Made by a program: the position numbers and the translations under genes. 64,000 bases of DNA from Prostheceraeus crozeri. Its lineage: Eukaryota > Platyhelminthes > Polycladida > Euryleptidae. The DNA is taken from assembly GCA_907163375.1 (NCBI GenBank), contig CAJQUW010014744.1:1-64000 (forward strand), written 5' to 3'. The notes beneath the pieces are model-generated. The model was not told the origin of the DNA, made no database searches, and saw nothing but the letters and a program-made list of their open reading frames with translations. Within the stretch, counting starts at the first letter, position 1, and each line of letters begins with the position of its first letter. Below are positions 31,558 through 43,258 of this stretch, in pieces.

Positions 31558-34252
31558 ATGCATGTCCATGACGTGGCCATGTCAGATCTAGACCTTTGAT
31601 ACTGTAGCTGATTATAGGGCTTCGGATGTTTCCTTCAGATGACTATTGCTTTCGGAAAGCGCACCTCCACTTCTGTCGATCAATGATCATTGCTGGATTT
31701 ACGTCCAGATCTTGGAGATCATTGGAAACGACCTCAGACCATGTTTTCCTCGGTCTTAGGAACAACCTCTTTGTCTTCTGCCAATGAAATAGTCGTTTCC
31801 TGGCAAACTATCGAGGCTACCACATAATAGCGGAGCCTATGTCTACGGTTGGCCCCATTAGCGGTCACGATCATTCCCGTCAATGAGTCAGCCAATTAGG
31901 TGCAGTACGGCAATTGCAGGATGGCTATAATGACGTTCCCGTGATGCATAGGAATCACGTGAATGATGACGATTCTCCTTGCCTATCTCCGATCCTGTCA
32001 TGTGATCGCAATGCAGCTCATTCCTTTAAAATGACGCATATTTCACCTCAGTAGGCCCGCAGCTGTAGAAAACTGCTTCGCGGGTCCAGAAATCGATATC
32101 GATCGACATCCAAATCTGCAACACTATAGCTGATTGTAGGGCTGAAATTTATTCATCGGCGTCAAACGTCTGCCGCATCGTTAACAGAGTTCACAAGAAA
32201 TTAATCAACAAGCAAATTCGCCACCTTTTCTTTGATGCCATAGAAATGTCCCAAAACACAAGCGTTAGGAAAATATTTCGAATCTGCTTCGTCGAATTCC
32301 TCAAGATCTTTCTACACGTTGTAATTCTAGACAAATGCGTACCATAGAAATCGACTCCTTCTCGTAAATTGAGATCACTATGCGATGATTCCGAGCTGAA
32401 GAGACATTGAAAAGATTGACAGGTTGAATTGCCCGCTGTGGTTCAGGGACATTTGGGAGAAATCTCAGCCAGAACAAATTCCATAATTACCAAATGGCAA
32501 TCATTAAGTTACCCTTGCATCGTTTTGCATTCAATTTCACTTCTCTGAAAATGATCTCTGTTTTAGATTCTCTTTCAAAAATTATCGGGAAGCATCGTAG
32601 AGAATGCATGGAATTTCTAATGAAAGAGGATTGACAGGAAGAAATTAGTCACTTTTACCTGAAGCTAGAGGATCTACAGTTTCAATTCAAGTAATGTTTA
32701 ACGTGGAATGTTGAATGAAGGCATGAAAAGGGCACTAGCACAGAAATGGGTTTGCAGCTGCAACACGTCAGTTATGGGAGATAAATTGCAATTACATCAA
32801 ATTCTACGCGGACTCTATTTAGTTCTTGTCCTATCGATAATGAATTGTGAGGCGCATCAAAATCTCAAGGAGGCCTATTCAACCCTTCTTTGTTTCTACA
32901 GCAATGCCAAGAATTAAATGAAAATCAGTGAACAACATTAGTTTTCGTGTGTGCAGATAATTTGCAAGATAATTATCTTTGATGTCCTCTTGAACTACAC
33001 ATTTCTTTCATACTGAGCAGAATCAAGTTTAACTCTTTCCATGCCGTGGGCGGATATATCCGCCCTGCAATTTTCAATATTTTTCTTAATGTCAATTTGC
33101 TCTTTTTTCTTATACAACCGATCGCTGAGACACTGCTTGCCTTTGCATCGATCAAATGAGATGACTGAGTGCTGCACGTGTATGACGCACATCGATACAT
33201 GCTGTATCGACATTTTGTATTTCGTTCCGTCTTCTAATAGCAAATTTATCGTTGTTATATTTAAACACTCGTTTTCTGCTTTTAATAAAATAAATACGCA
33301 CAGATTAGCAGATTAGCAAAATAAAATTCGGCACGGAAAGGGTTAATTAGTTGAGTTTGCAATCATGTCCATCATTACGAACGTTATTGTCAATGAATAT
33401 CAACAGTGAGGAACCCTGACACACGCATCAACACCTCCCTAAGAAAGAATCCATCAATGGATTTATACAGCTTCGCGTTCTGCAGAGAAAAAGTCATGAA
33501 AAACGACTGACAATTATAAAGACTACAGCCTAGTTCGCTTGGGCATAGAATTAATAACGAGATATGACATAATTTCCAAGGCAATTCATTGGTGGTATGA
33601 ATTTGAGAATTTGTTCACACTAACTGTTACAAGCGCGCATTGTCATATCTTGAATTATCAATACATTGACCGGTGAGATGAATTGCCCTGTCTCGTGCTT
33701 GCGTCTAGAGATGACCTTCCTCAATACTGATGGTCATGCTCAGAACTAGTCCCCAGGGGCAAGAAAATCAATTTTCCATTAAACGCAATGCTAATTTAAA
33801 CCTGAATTCTGACATGCCAGAAGAATGACACCACATTGAACGTAAACAGACCACGACCGTGCCCGAGCCACCAGAAATACCCGCCATGGCTACCACCCCG
33901 GGCGACTTTCTAATGAACTAGCTCCATGTGTACTAATGCGCTCATCTTTGTAGCCTTCTGCAGAAATTGATAGTTTCGTATCACACAATGCTCCTGGGCG
34001 AGTGTGCGGTTTGAAAACCCGTGGAAGACCTTGATTCTGATGTTCCTTTGATTCAATCGTTCCCAACTTTACTTCACAACACAGTTGGCTCGCTCCGACT
34101 GCAATTCAAAGGAAGAATTCCATTCGATGACTTTGTGAATTGATGAAAATTCGTTTTAGCAAGTCATCAAATGGCGGGACAATGTTGGGAGCATGCTTGA
34201 TTGCATTGCATTGAGAACAGCTGAAATAGAGAATTTTGAAATGCATGCAAAT
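31558..34252. other. Long non-coding stretch
   Basis: 2.7 kb without supported genes. CCATAGAAAT, the M2 terminus, occurs at about 32224 and 32342 and may mark decayed M2 pieces. Frames of 60-90 codons around 33000-33300 lack coding signature. Confidence 0.4.
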
Positions 34253-35075
34253 CATAGAGTAGGGATATACAGGTAGAGTGTTGACCCCAAAAAAGTATCT
34301 GTATGCACGAAAATGTTTATATAAAAAGATTGTTATTTGCGGATATTACGTCTCTGCGGTTCAAAACTTATTTGAGTAGTTTTGCAAATTTATATACTAC
34401 CGAGATGACACACACTTGTAAGTAGTATGAAACAAGTTGGATATCAAAAGGAATGAATATTTGCTAATGAGCATCCTAACTAAGCGGAAATGAAGCTGAT
34501 TATCAAGGAATTTCATGATCTGTATTGTAATGGAGGTCTTCATGAAAAAGTCGCGATATTATTCGCGTTTTCTTGGCTGAAATTTCAAGTTTTTAATTAA
34601 ATTTTCACCGGCATGATTTTGTGATTCCCTAAATTCATGCTTCATTTCTTGAATCTAAATAGTGATGTAGACCCATTTGCATCTTTCAACGTTTATTGAA
34701 AACATTGTGTTTGATTGTGATGTTGCTCTGCAAGTGGCAGGTTGTAGCTGTAAAATGATCACGCTTAAGAAGATACTCTTGAGGTTGAGCATGACAGTGA
34801 TAGGAACCCATCGAATTGTTAATTATCAAACATTAAGTCTCCAAGGCTATCATGACACTGAGAATCTGTAAAATACCATCATTCCTTCTACATTAGAATC
34901 ATGATCCCTTAATTCCGTGGCAATTTTTGCAAAACTGCAAAATTTGCATATCTCACATTTGGTAACAATACCACCTATTTCCCCCTCGAGTTCATTTAAT
35001 AAAATCGAAAGTGCATACACATTGGGGATTTAGTAAATGCGGAGTTACCACTCTACCTAATATGCTTACTCTATG
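34253..35075 (+). mobile_element. hAT-type MITE, family M1, copy 3
   Basis: An 823-bp element in the same orientation as copy 1: left end CATAGAGTAGGGATATACAG, right end GCTTACTCTATG. Target duplication ATGCAAAT (34245-34252) and ATGTAAAT (35076-35083), one mismatch. The interior matches copies 1 and 2, including ATCAAAAGGAATGAATATTT and CACATTGGGGATTTA. Confidence 0.92.
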
Positions 35076-35083
35076 ATGTAAAT

Positions 35084-35685
35084 TACCTGTGATCTGCTAC
35101 TATCTTGCTCATATATCACGCAGAAAACTTCAGTAGCAACATTCAGTGACGGCTCCCAGCTCTACTAATAGGTCTCACTTATTAGCTTTTTTGGCAGCAG
35201 GCGGAAATTCCAAGTGTTGTCATCATTATGCCGCTGAGCAAGCTGCTACCAATTGGACGAGCAAAATTTCAATCTCATCTCCTATTTTCCTTACACACTA
35301 TACAGATGATGTCACTAAACACTTGATACTCGAGGCATCTCACTACGCCGACAATCAGCGGCCGTTAATGACTTCAGAGGGAGTCATCCTTCTATGGTAT
35401 GAGATGGATTTCGACATCTGCTGCTTTCGCTATTGTGTTAGTCTGAGATATGTCGGCCAATGACGAGAGGCATGCACTGCCCGAATTGACTTGCTTTCCA
35501 TTGAATTTTTCAGATTACAAAGATGCTTAATAAATCCTAATTGAGTATTACTTTAATATCATGGTAAAATAGTATCATCACAAAATACCTGCGGAGCATA
35601 GAGGGCATGATCGACACTCACAGCGTCGAAATGAATGAATGCGCCACTAATATTGTGAAGAGTGACACTACGTCGATTTTCTTAC
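35084..35685. other. Non-coding stretch
   Basis: A 105-codon plus frame at 35146 has no recognised domain; nothing else supported. Confidence 0.35.
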
Positions 35686-35697
35686 TTGGGTTCTAAT

Positions 35698-35806
35698 TAG
35701 TCCTGTTTGCGTGAACAGGACCGAAGCACCGGTCGAAACTTGTCGCTGGAATAAAGACGACTACACCGGTCAATCGTGGTTTTCCCTCCGTTGCTTGAAA
35801 AAAAAA
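35698..35806 (+). mobile_element. Short poly(A) retroinsertion with 12-bp target duplication
   Basis: A 109-bp insert ending in nine As and flanked by the perfect 12-mer TTGGGTTCTAAT (35686-35697 and 35807-35818), the mark of target-primed reverse transcription. It contains the hairpin GTCCTGTT/AACAGGAC, then GGACC-GAAGCAC-CGGTC, then GAAACTTGTC, the same stem-GAAAC-NN-GUC order as the hammerhead-like cores at 30 kb but without CTGATGA. AATAAAG lies 60 bases before the tail. Probably the 5'-truncated end of a retroelement. Confidence 0.85.
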
Positions 35807-35818
35807 TTGGGTTCTAAT

Positions 35819-36419
35819 ATCTATAGAGCACAAAATTGACAGTTTTCTTATGAATCTACAGTTTACAGTGTTTGAAAGTTGTTGTTGCTATTCATGTTAT
35901 AATTGCATAGATATACTTGTTGTTGTGTAAACATGATAATCACAAGTCAAACTTTAAATGCATAGAAGTTAGATGTCGAAAAATATTTAGTCGATTTTAA
36001 AAAGTTCTTCAGCAATATCAGAAAATGAATAGGGGTATCCGGAACCCCACCCTCCACGAATATTTGGTTGCTCGCAGTATTCAGACTACTTTGGAAAGCT
36101 ATGGCTGTGTATTTTGCTACTTCTCACTTGATAGATATCAGTTGTCATAGCAATTATGATCAGTCAATAAATATTTCCTCACAATTGTGACTGCTGATAT
36201 TAAAATTAGTAGAGGCTATCTATGTCCACCAAAGCATCCAAAACAGCATCGCAAATGCAATCAACAACAAGAATGAAATGCGGATTTATCCCTCAACCGA
36301 ATGAGGTATGAACTGCTTACATGCAACCGTGTCAACTGGCAGGATCGAATCTTTACCAACACACACAAACAGAATTAGACTTCTCGCGTGCGATAATGAA
36401 ATGGCACACAGCTCACACG
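35819..36419. other. Non-coding stretch
   Basis: AT-rich, no feature recognised. Confidence 0.45.
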
Positions 36420-36860
36420 ATCTACGGTCAAACAATAAGCGTCACTGAATAGGCAGTGAGACGCAAACAGCAGCGAGTGGCGTGCGTGTCATACACATCG
36501 AGTTCTTCGTTCGGTCACACCTCGTTGTCGCAGAACCATTCAGTGATAAGTCCTAGAAAGAGATGGAGTGAACTAAATTTCACACGCCTTAACTACGAAT
36601 CTGAAGGACCAACATAAACGAGAAAACTTGTGCGCAATTACCTGAATTCCTCGAATCTGAAGGAGTCGTGGCGATCGAAGCATTTTGGAGGAATTCAAAG
36701 CAATCTGCAAGTGACGCACGACTTCTTTCACATCTCTGTAAGGCACTAGGAATTCCTTTTTGCCCACTTTCTAAGTTCAAGCGTGTGACATCGTTTTGAA
36801 TTAGGACTCACTTCTAGTAAACTAAAAGAGTTCAACAATCTAATTGTGTGATCAGTTGTC
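36420..36860 (-). repeat. Dispersed repeat R1, copy b
   Basis: Inverted copy closest to copy a: it shares the outer block (GAACCATTCAGTGATAAGTC, GAGATGGAGTGAACT) with 20750-20840 and the central block TCGAATCTGAAGGAGTCG, TTTTTGCCCACTTTCTAAG. No terminal repeats identified. Confidence 0.85.
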
Positions 36861-38147
36861 ATAACAAAGAAGCCGAAGAAGTCATCACAAAGAGAACTGT
36901 ACGACTTCAAAGGTTAACAGCAAGAAAAGCAGATAGAACGGCTGCCAAACATTTAAAACACCCAAATTCAACCTCTGTAGCTGGCCCGGATGTTTGTCAG
37001 CCGCTTGTGTAAGCTTGTCATACATCAGAAGACAACAACACCCACGCTGATATGATCTCATTGACCCATTCAGGTGTATTGAAAAAGAAGGAATTCAGCA
37101 TCATTCCACAGGAAATTTTCCATTGATTACATCAAGATGATGGGAAAGATGAAATTCATTTATTAAGATTTTAAAAATTACCGGAAACTGAGTCAAATAA
37201 ATTTCATTTTTATTGTTCTTGTTGGGCATGAAAGATCAAGAATCAAAGGATTAACTTCCAAAAGGTAAACAAGTAGTAGAATTCATGAGAATTGATGCGG
37301 AAGACAGCAAAATCGAATCTCTATTTATAAATCTGCTGCATTTTCCTCAGCCTGGTTCTTAAGCAGCGAAAAAAGAGTCGCTGGCGCCACTGAAGAATTA
37401 AAATGGAGTGAGAATCGTTTAATTTCAATATTCATTGATCAATAAATTTCAACCACGGAATGAATAATTGTTTCTGACTATGCTTTCCACCTTCCTCAGC
37501 ATATTTCAAGAAGGATTTCATTGCGGAAAAGGGAATGTGTATTCAATTTACAAATTCCAAATATTTGAATTGAGGAGATAAAACAGAAACAGTGATAACT
37601 GGATAGAATTAATTGAAAAGAGCAATCGCATTTATTTGAACAGAGGCGGTCCTCGCCAAGAATAAAGGAACGAAAGGGCAATCAATGATTTAAAGGAATT
37701 GATCGGAGCTCCAATTGTTTGTTATTGAAAGGGAGAACAAAGGAGATATGAAAGGTTTATCATCACTGTTAGAGAATTTCGCTCCTTCAAGTTTTCCATC
37801 ATTTTAGGCTGTTAATTTGCGGCAGGTATTGACATCTTCAAAGAACCACAGCGATTCGTAGTTTTTGCAAACATTTCAATTGAGATTTCGTCGGCATGAT
37901 AGAGAGTCGAATCCAACACATCAAATGACTCCTATGATGATGCATGGAGTGAATGTGCACGTCATGGACCTGAGATGTCGACAACGTTTTGTCAAATCTC
38001 TTTTGAGGTGTCATCTGTATCTGCACGGCTAGACAACTAGTGGAAGGACACTAGACACACACCGCTGCACACACGGACACACCGTCCAAATGCGCGTGCC
38101 CCATCGTCTCGATCCAGTAAACTCCATGAAGTTGGTCAACTAACTCA
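36861..38147. other. Non-coding stretch
   Basis: No supported gene or repeat. Confidence 0.45.
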
Positions 38148-38155
38148 CATTCTAC

Positions 38156-38390
38156 CATAGAAATTGACAACAGTAAAACCTCTTGAATGGAACCTTTATG
38201 CAATACAGAATAGTGGCTCATAGATCGCACTCATTTTCACTGAGATACACCTGTCAACGACTGTATGATTGGGTTAGAATCAGTGACATGTGTAAATCTA
38301 AGCTTTTCATTTTTGATCCATGCCGAATGCGCTCCGACCTTGAGTCAATTTCTATTCTTGTCAACTTCAGATAAACAATCTATTTCTATG
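38156..38390 (-). mobile_element. hAT-type MITE, family M2, copy 2
   Basis: A 235-bp inverted relative of 31294-31549 with ends CATAGAAATTGACAAC and ATCTATTTCTATG. The flanks CATTCTAC (38148-38155) and CTTTCCAC (38391-38398) match at six of eight positions, a decayed duplication. It adjoins R1 copy c. Confidence 0.82.
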
Positions 38391-38399
38391 CTTTCCACT

Positions 38400-38604
38400 A
38401 ATGGCAAAGTAAGGGATTCACTATAGCATGGATATCTAATAGTGCACCTTCTTTGCATGAGACTGCAGCATAGAATTAGACAGGTCTTCTCTTCTTCTGT
38501 TTGACTAGAAGGGAAGCATTGGAACATGTAACGTTTATGATATGGCACAATCTGCTGACATAATGCCACAGCAATCGAACAACGAGCAGCCAGTTCAAAA
38601 TTAA
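38400..38604 (-). repeat. Dispersed repeat R1, copy c, distal half
   Basis: Matches 46325-46470 inverted (TTCTGTTTGACTAGAAGGGA, ATCTGCTGACATAATGCCAC, CGAACAACGAGCAGCCAGTT). The rest of this copy continues at 40255, separated by the TTAA foldback. Confidence 0.85.
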
Positions 38605-40254
38605 ACACGCCCACGGTGTGCCCGAAATAAATTTAGTGGTCTAACAGGACCCGGCTTAGATTCCACTTCTGTGGGCTCGCATGGACCTCTCTGATAACTT
38701 TAAAGCAAATTTTAAAATCTTTCATCGAGGGCTTTCTTCTGTAGGCCTACAAATCCAAACTGGCGACCTGATTGCCTTATATGGCAGGTGAGAAAAATGA
38801 TTTTCAGATGACCCGTCTCAGATTTCAATCTCATAGACTAATATGGATCCAATACTGTTCAAGCATGTCGATTTTTGAGGAATTGACCGAGGTCTTTCTT
38901 CTGTAGGCCTACAAATCCAAAATGGCGACCTGATTACCATATATGGCAGGTGAGAAAAATGATTTTCAGATGACCCGTCTCAGATTTCAATCTCATTGCC
39001 AAAAATGGATCCAATATTGTTCAAACATGTCACTTTTTGAGAAATCGACGTGGACCTTTCTGTACAACCCCAAAAATATAAGATATGGCGATTTAACTTC
39101 CATGCATGGCAGTTGTTTTCACAAATTGACAGCATTGGTGTCATCAATTGTCATTAAAGCTTGTTGTAATTTTTTATGGTCCTAGATGCCGATAATTACC
39201 TACATTTTCTGTACATGATTCAATTAAGAGGAGCTACATTAGCAGCAACTTCTAAAATATGCTTCCATACTACAACAAATGCCTTCAAATAGCTGAAAAC
39301 GTGTGTAGACCCTACCATCTACGCTGTTGATGTTTTTCAAATAATAGTCGAAGTTTACCCGTCATTATATGTGTTGGCCGTTGTAGTGGCGCATTGCTTG
39401 CCACAAACGAGACGAAGTCTCAGGATGATTTATATACATGTAGTTCACTATCAAACGCTTACATGTCTCGTTAAAATATGATTGGATTTGAATATTTGAA
39501 TCTATATCGATGATTGCATTCATTCTTTTAATGTCGAAATCTACATATACATGTTCTACATCTACCATTAAATATTCGCGCGCTAAGCTATCTTCAGCAG
39601 AAGTCCAAGCGAAATTGGTGCAACATTAAAACTCATGAGCTCTTCATTGAGCAGCTGAAATAGATTCGAATTCAATTAGCCGCCTGAGCATGATGTACAG
39701 TACATAACATGCAAGCATCAGTGACATTGAAACGCACTTCTTGATTGTTGACATGCAATGGATACGGTAGATAGCGCTGGATAACATGATTCTCTACCAT
39801 CAATCATCATCTATAGCCAGAGAACTGAAACTTACTGATTCTTACGGTATATAGCTTAAGTTGAGGACTGTACATAATACAACAAAAGTAACGTTGCAGA
39901 TTCAGTAATAAACGCCATGTAAGCAGGAAACTAAGTCGCCGTCTTATGCGTCTCTGAGGTTTCAGAGAAAAGTCGATTTCTCAAAAAGTGACATGTTTGA
40001 ACAATATTGGATCCATTTTTGGCAATGAGATTGAAATCTGAGACGGGTCATCTGAAAATCATTTTTCTCACTTGCCATATATGGCAATCAGGTCGCCATT
40101 TTGGATTTGTAGGCCTACAGAAGAAAGCCCTCGATGAAAGATTTTAAAATTTGCTTTAAAGTTATCATAGAGGTCCATGCGAGCTCACAGAAGTGGAATC
40201 TAAGCCGGGTCCTGTTAGACCACTAAATTTATTTCGGGCACACCGTGGGCGTGT
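38605..40254. mobile_element. 1.65-kb foldback transposon, TTAA target site
   Basis: TTAA (38601-38604) is followed by ACACGCCCACGGTGTGCCCG, and the exact inverse ends at 40254 before TTAA (40255-40258). The first 50 or more bases of the terminal repeats are identical and the arms extend about 280 bases (right arm about 39975-40254). The left arm contains a tandem duplication of 162 bp (38727-38888 and 38889-39050, each with TTTCTTCTGTAGGCCTACAA). A TTAA duplication is the mark of piggyBac-like elements. There is no transposase frame. It split a pre-existing R1 copy. Confidence 0.93.
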
Positions 40255-40660
40255 TTAATTTCTGCAAAGTTTCAGTGACTGTTATCAACCGGATCACACA
40301 ACAAAGAGACACAGTCGATGTCAAGTTCTACAGAGAAGTTTGTGAGCGTCTTTTCGTGCGCCTGCTAACTTTTTTAATAATGATCGGAGGACCCAACATT
40401 ATCGAGAAAACTTTTGCGCAATGATCTGAATTCTTCGAATCTGAAGGAATCGCGGTGATCGGAGCATTTTGAAGGAATTCACAGCAATCCGCGAGCGACG
40501 CACGACTATTTTTCCTATCTCTGCAAGGTATTAAAAATTTCTTTTTGCCCACTTAGGAAGTTCCTGCATGTGCCATCGCTTTCAATCAGTTTGCACTTCT
40601 AGCAAAGTGACACAGACAATCTAATTCTGTGGACTGCAGTGTTCATTGTCAACAACCGGT
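40255..40660 (-). repeat. Dispersed repeat R1, copy c, proximal half
   Basis: Inverted match to 45930-46320: AACCGGATCACACAACAAAG, GTCAAGTTCTACAGAGAAGT, TTTTTGCCCACTTAGGAAG. It is continuous with 38400-38604 once the foldback is removed. Confidence 0.85.
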
Positions 40661-40723
40661 AGCCGTCATCATTTAGTTGCCGCTGTTATGACATCGCATG
40701 TGAAGGACGTGTCTTACTTCAAT

Positions 40724-40843
40724 GGGGCTGTTCATTAGCAAGAATTCTGCCGACAGAATATTCAGCCGACTCTATGAACGACGGTGTAACACCGAAACCG
40801 GCTGAATATTCTGCCGGCAGAATTTTAGTTAATGAACAGCCCC
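40724..40843. mobile_element. 120-bp palindromic MITE
   Basis: GGGGCTGTTCATTA at the left and TAATGAACAGCCCC at the right. Inside, the inverted blocks AGAATATTCAGCCG and CCGGCTGAATATTCTGCCGG make almost the whole element a hairpin. It is flanked by AAT on both sides (40721-40723 and 40844-40846), a possible 3-bp duplication. Superfamily uncertain. Confidence 0.88.
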
Positions 40844-40846
40844 AAT

Positions 40847-41888
40847 ATCCATATCCGTTCGATTCCTTCATCATTACAGAATGTCGTTTTCTATGGTCAC
40901 ACCACAGGCACCGATTCATTTGCGTCTGTGTTACTTTAGAGTGGGTATAATCCTATCTCAGTCATTGGATGCAATGGTAGCAGACCATAGAGATGATTGA
41001 CATAGATATTCGTCTCTCTTTGGTTTGTGTGATTGGTCAAACGCCCTCTTATCAGAGAACCCACGAACTTCAGCGGTCAGATTACAGACAGGACTGTGAA
41101 AAAGTACATATATTTGACTCGCTTTTCCTCAGTGATAAATTTCATCAAATCGAAATTCTTCACAATCTAGATTTACTGACTGTGCACGTTTAATGCGGTG
41201 TCAATCTTCTGGTTCGTCAGACTTCAGACACCCAGCTGTGTCGGCGGCGCTTACAGAGAAGAGAAGTCCTCAAAGTTGAGGCTGGTGTCACCACCGCATT
41301 GATTCCAACCTCTATGCATCTCACAGCTGCATCGGAGACTCCTCGAATATAGTACCGAACCATGGAACGTCACATTGAAAGCCACATCAGTTTCTTGACG
41401 TCTAAACACTGTGGATGACAGCAGAAGACTTGAATGCAAGCATCAGTACGGAAGGATAGCGAATATCTAGCAATTCAACAGAATATGCAATCGCTTGTGC
41501 AAGTCAGATGCCTAAACGGTGCTAAATTCTTTCTTGAATTAACATTTAGTAGAATCATCTTTGGAAACTATAAATTAGAAAATTATGGTTGCTGATACAA
41601 GCTGACTATAGACATTTGAACACTTCTCCTCAAGTAGACTCTGTAAGCCGACTTTGCAAGCCAGATGGACACTGATTGGGCACAGAAAGAGTGCAGTCTG
41701 TGCACTGGGGTTATCAATGATATCAAAGCAAATTCATTTTGAAAGCTTCTTTGTGGTGCATGCAAAACATCGTCCGACAAGAAGATTCTTGTGTTACTCT
41801 GGTAATTCTCAAAGCTAAAAATTAACAATCCAACATTCGAGTGAATTGATAAGGTTGCATGCAAGGAACCACTGCAATAATCAATAAA
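40847..41888. other. Non-coding stretch
   Basis: No supported gene or repeat. Confidence 0.45.
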
Positions 41889-41889
41889 T

Positions 41890-42246
41890 GCTGCTCAGTT
41901 GAAAAATGGAAACAGACCTGAATAGCTGCTGTTTCATCCAATATCAGGAATCATCAGCAGCAGGCCTCAACATCGATGCAACTCTGTATTTAAAGTTGCA
42001 TGTTGAGAGTTGTCGATGTTGAGAGATGTGAACTGGGCCTGCTGCTGATGATTCCTGATATTGGATGAGACAGCAGCTGTACAGGTCTGTTCTCATTTTC
42101 AACTGAGGATGCAACTCTGTATTTAAAGTTGCATGTTGAGAGTTGTCGATGTTGAGAGATGTGAACTGGGTCTGCTGCTGATGACTCCTGATATTGGATG
42201 AGACAGGAGCTGTACAGGTCTGTTCCCATTTTTCAACTGAGGATGC
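41890..42246. repeat. Two direct 133-bp repeats plus an inverted copy
   Basis: GCAACTCTGTATTTAAAGTT starts two nearly identical 133-bp units (41979-42111 and 42112-42245). Just before them, 41892-41966 is the inverse of the second half of the unit (CCAATATCAGGAATCATCAG). The block can therefore fold on itself. Confidence 0.92.
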
Positions 42247-42967
42247 AACTCAATATTTAATTATTCTATTTACATTGTGCTTGCAAAAAGCAGCAGTTAT
42301 TAACTATTACAGGTGGAATAACTATCTCATTGCGATACTGCCACATCATCTTTTCCGGATTATTTGTCTGATTCTGGGGTTGAAGCTGTGTATTGCATTT
42401 CTTCATGAAATGTTGTCTCAAATAGCTACTCTGCGATAAAGAAACGCCGCTTTAACGAGAGATAGTTGTGAAAGAATTCGATGGATGGCATGTTTCACAA
42501 ATCTGATTCTTTAGATTGCAATTGATGCCTTTCAAGTGATTGCTGCAAAATTCCTGAGCAACTGGAGTCTAGCTGAGCAGCTGAAATGACCATCCACATT
42601 TCACCGCTGCCCACTCTGTTCCCACCAATTCAGAGTCAGATTTCTATGGTAGACTGCTTCAAACGCTGAAAGCGTCCATAAATTAGTATTATACCAACCG
42701 CCATTTCTATGGGATTCGTTGATTTGAAATCCGATGTCTTAGACTAATTTTATTTGTCTCCGTGCGTGTATTGTAGACATCTTGTCTCTTTATCTGACCT
42801 ATAAAGCAGATTATTGCCCGCGCGGGAGATGATGTTTAAACTCCAATGCTCCGGAAGGAGCGAAATCTATGCCAATTATGAGTGCTCTTGTCCTGCTTTA
42901 GTATAGACCAGATCTGTGAATAGATATTTTCACTAGCGGTCAGGCTAAATTTCTATTCAAATACTCT
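42247..42967. other. Non-coding stretch
   Basis: Contains GATTTCTATGGTAGACTGCT (about 42639), repeated with small changes at about 44050; otherwise nothing. Confidence 0.4.
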
Positions 42968-43258
42968 TGATAATCATAGACATGTCAATCACAATCTGTC
43001 CGTGATCATCATAGACATGTCAATCACAATCTGTCCGTGATCATCATAGACATGTCAATCATAATCTGTCCTTGATCATCATAGACATGTCAATCACAAT
43101 CTGTCCTTGATCATCATAGACATGTCAATCACAATCTGTCCTTCATCATCATAGACATGTCAATCACAATCTGTCCGTGATCATCATAGACATGTCAATC
43201 ATAATCTGTCCTTCATCATCATAGACATGTCAATCACAATCTGTCCTTCATCATCATA
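42968..43258. repeat. 35-bp minisatellite, eight copies
   Basis: CATGTCAATC recurs at exactly 35-bp steps (42981, 43016, 43051, 43086, 43121, 43156, 43191, 43226) in units reading ATCATCATAGACATGTCAAT, then CACAATCTGTCC. The copies differ mainly at the junction (GTGATC, TTGATC, TTCATC). Confidence 0.96.

Noticed and set aside
42968-43258. CRISPR-like 35-bp repeats
   Set aside because: Head-to-tail minisatellite without spacers.
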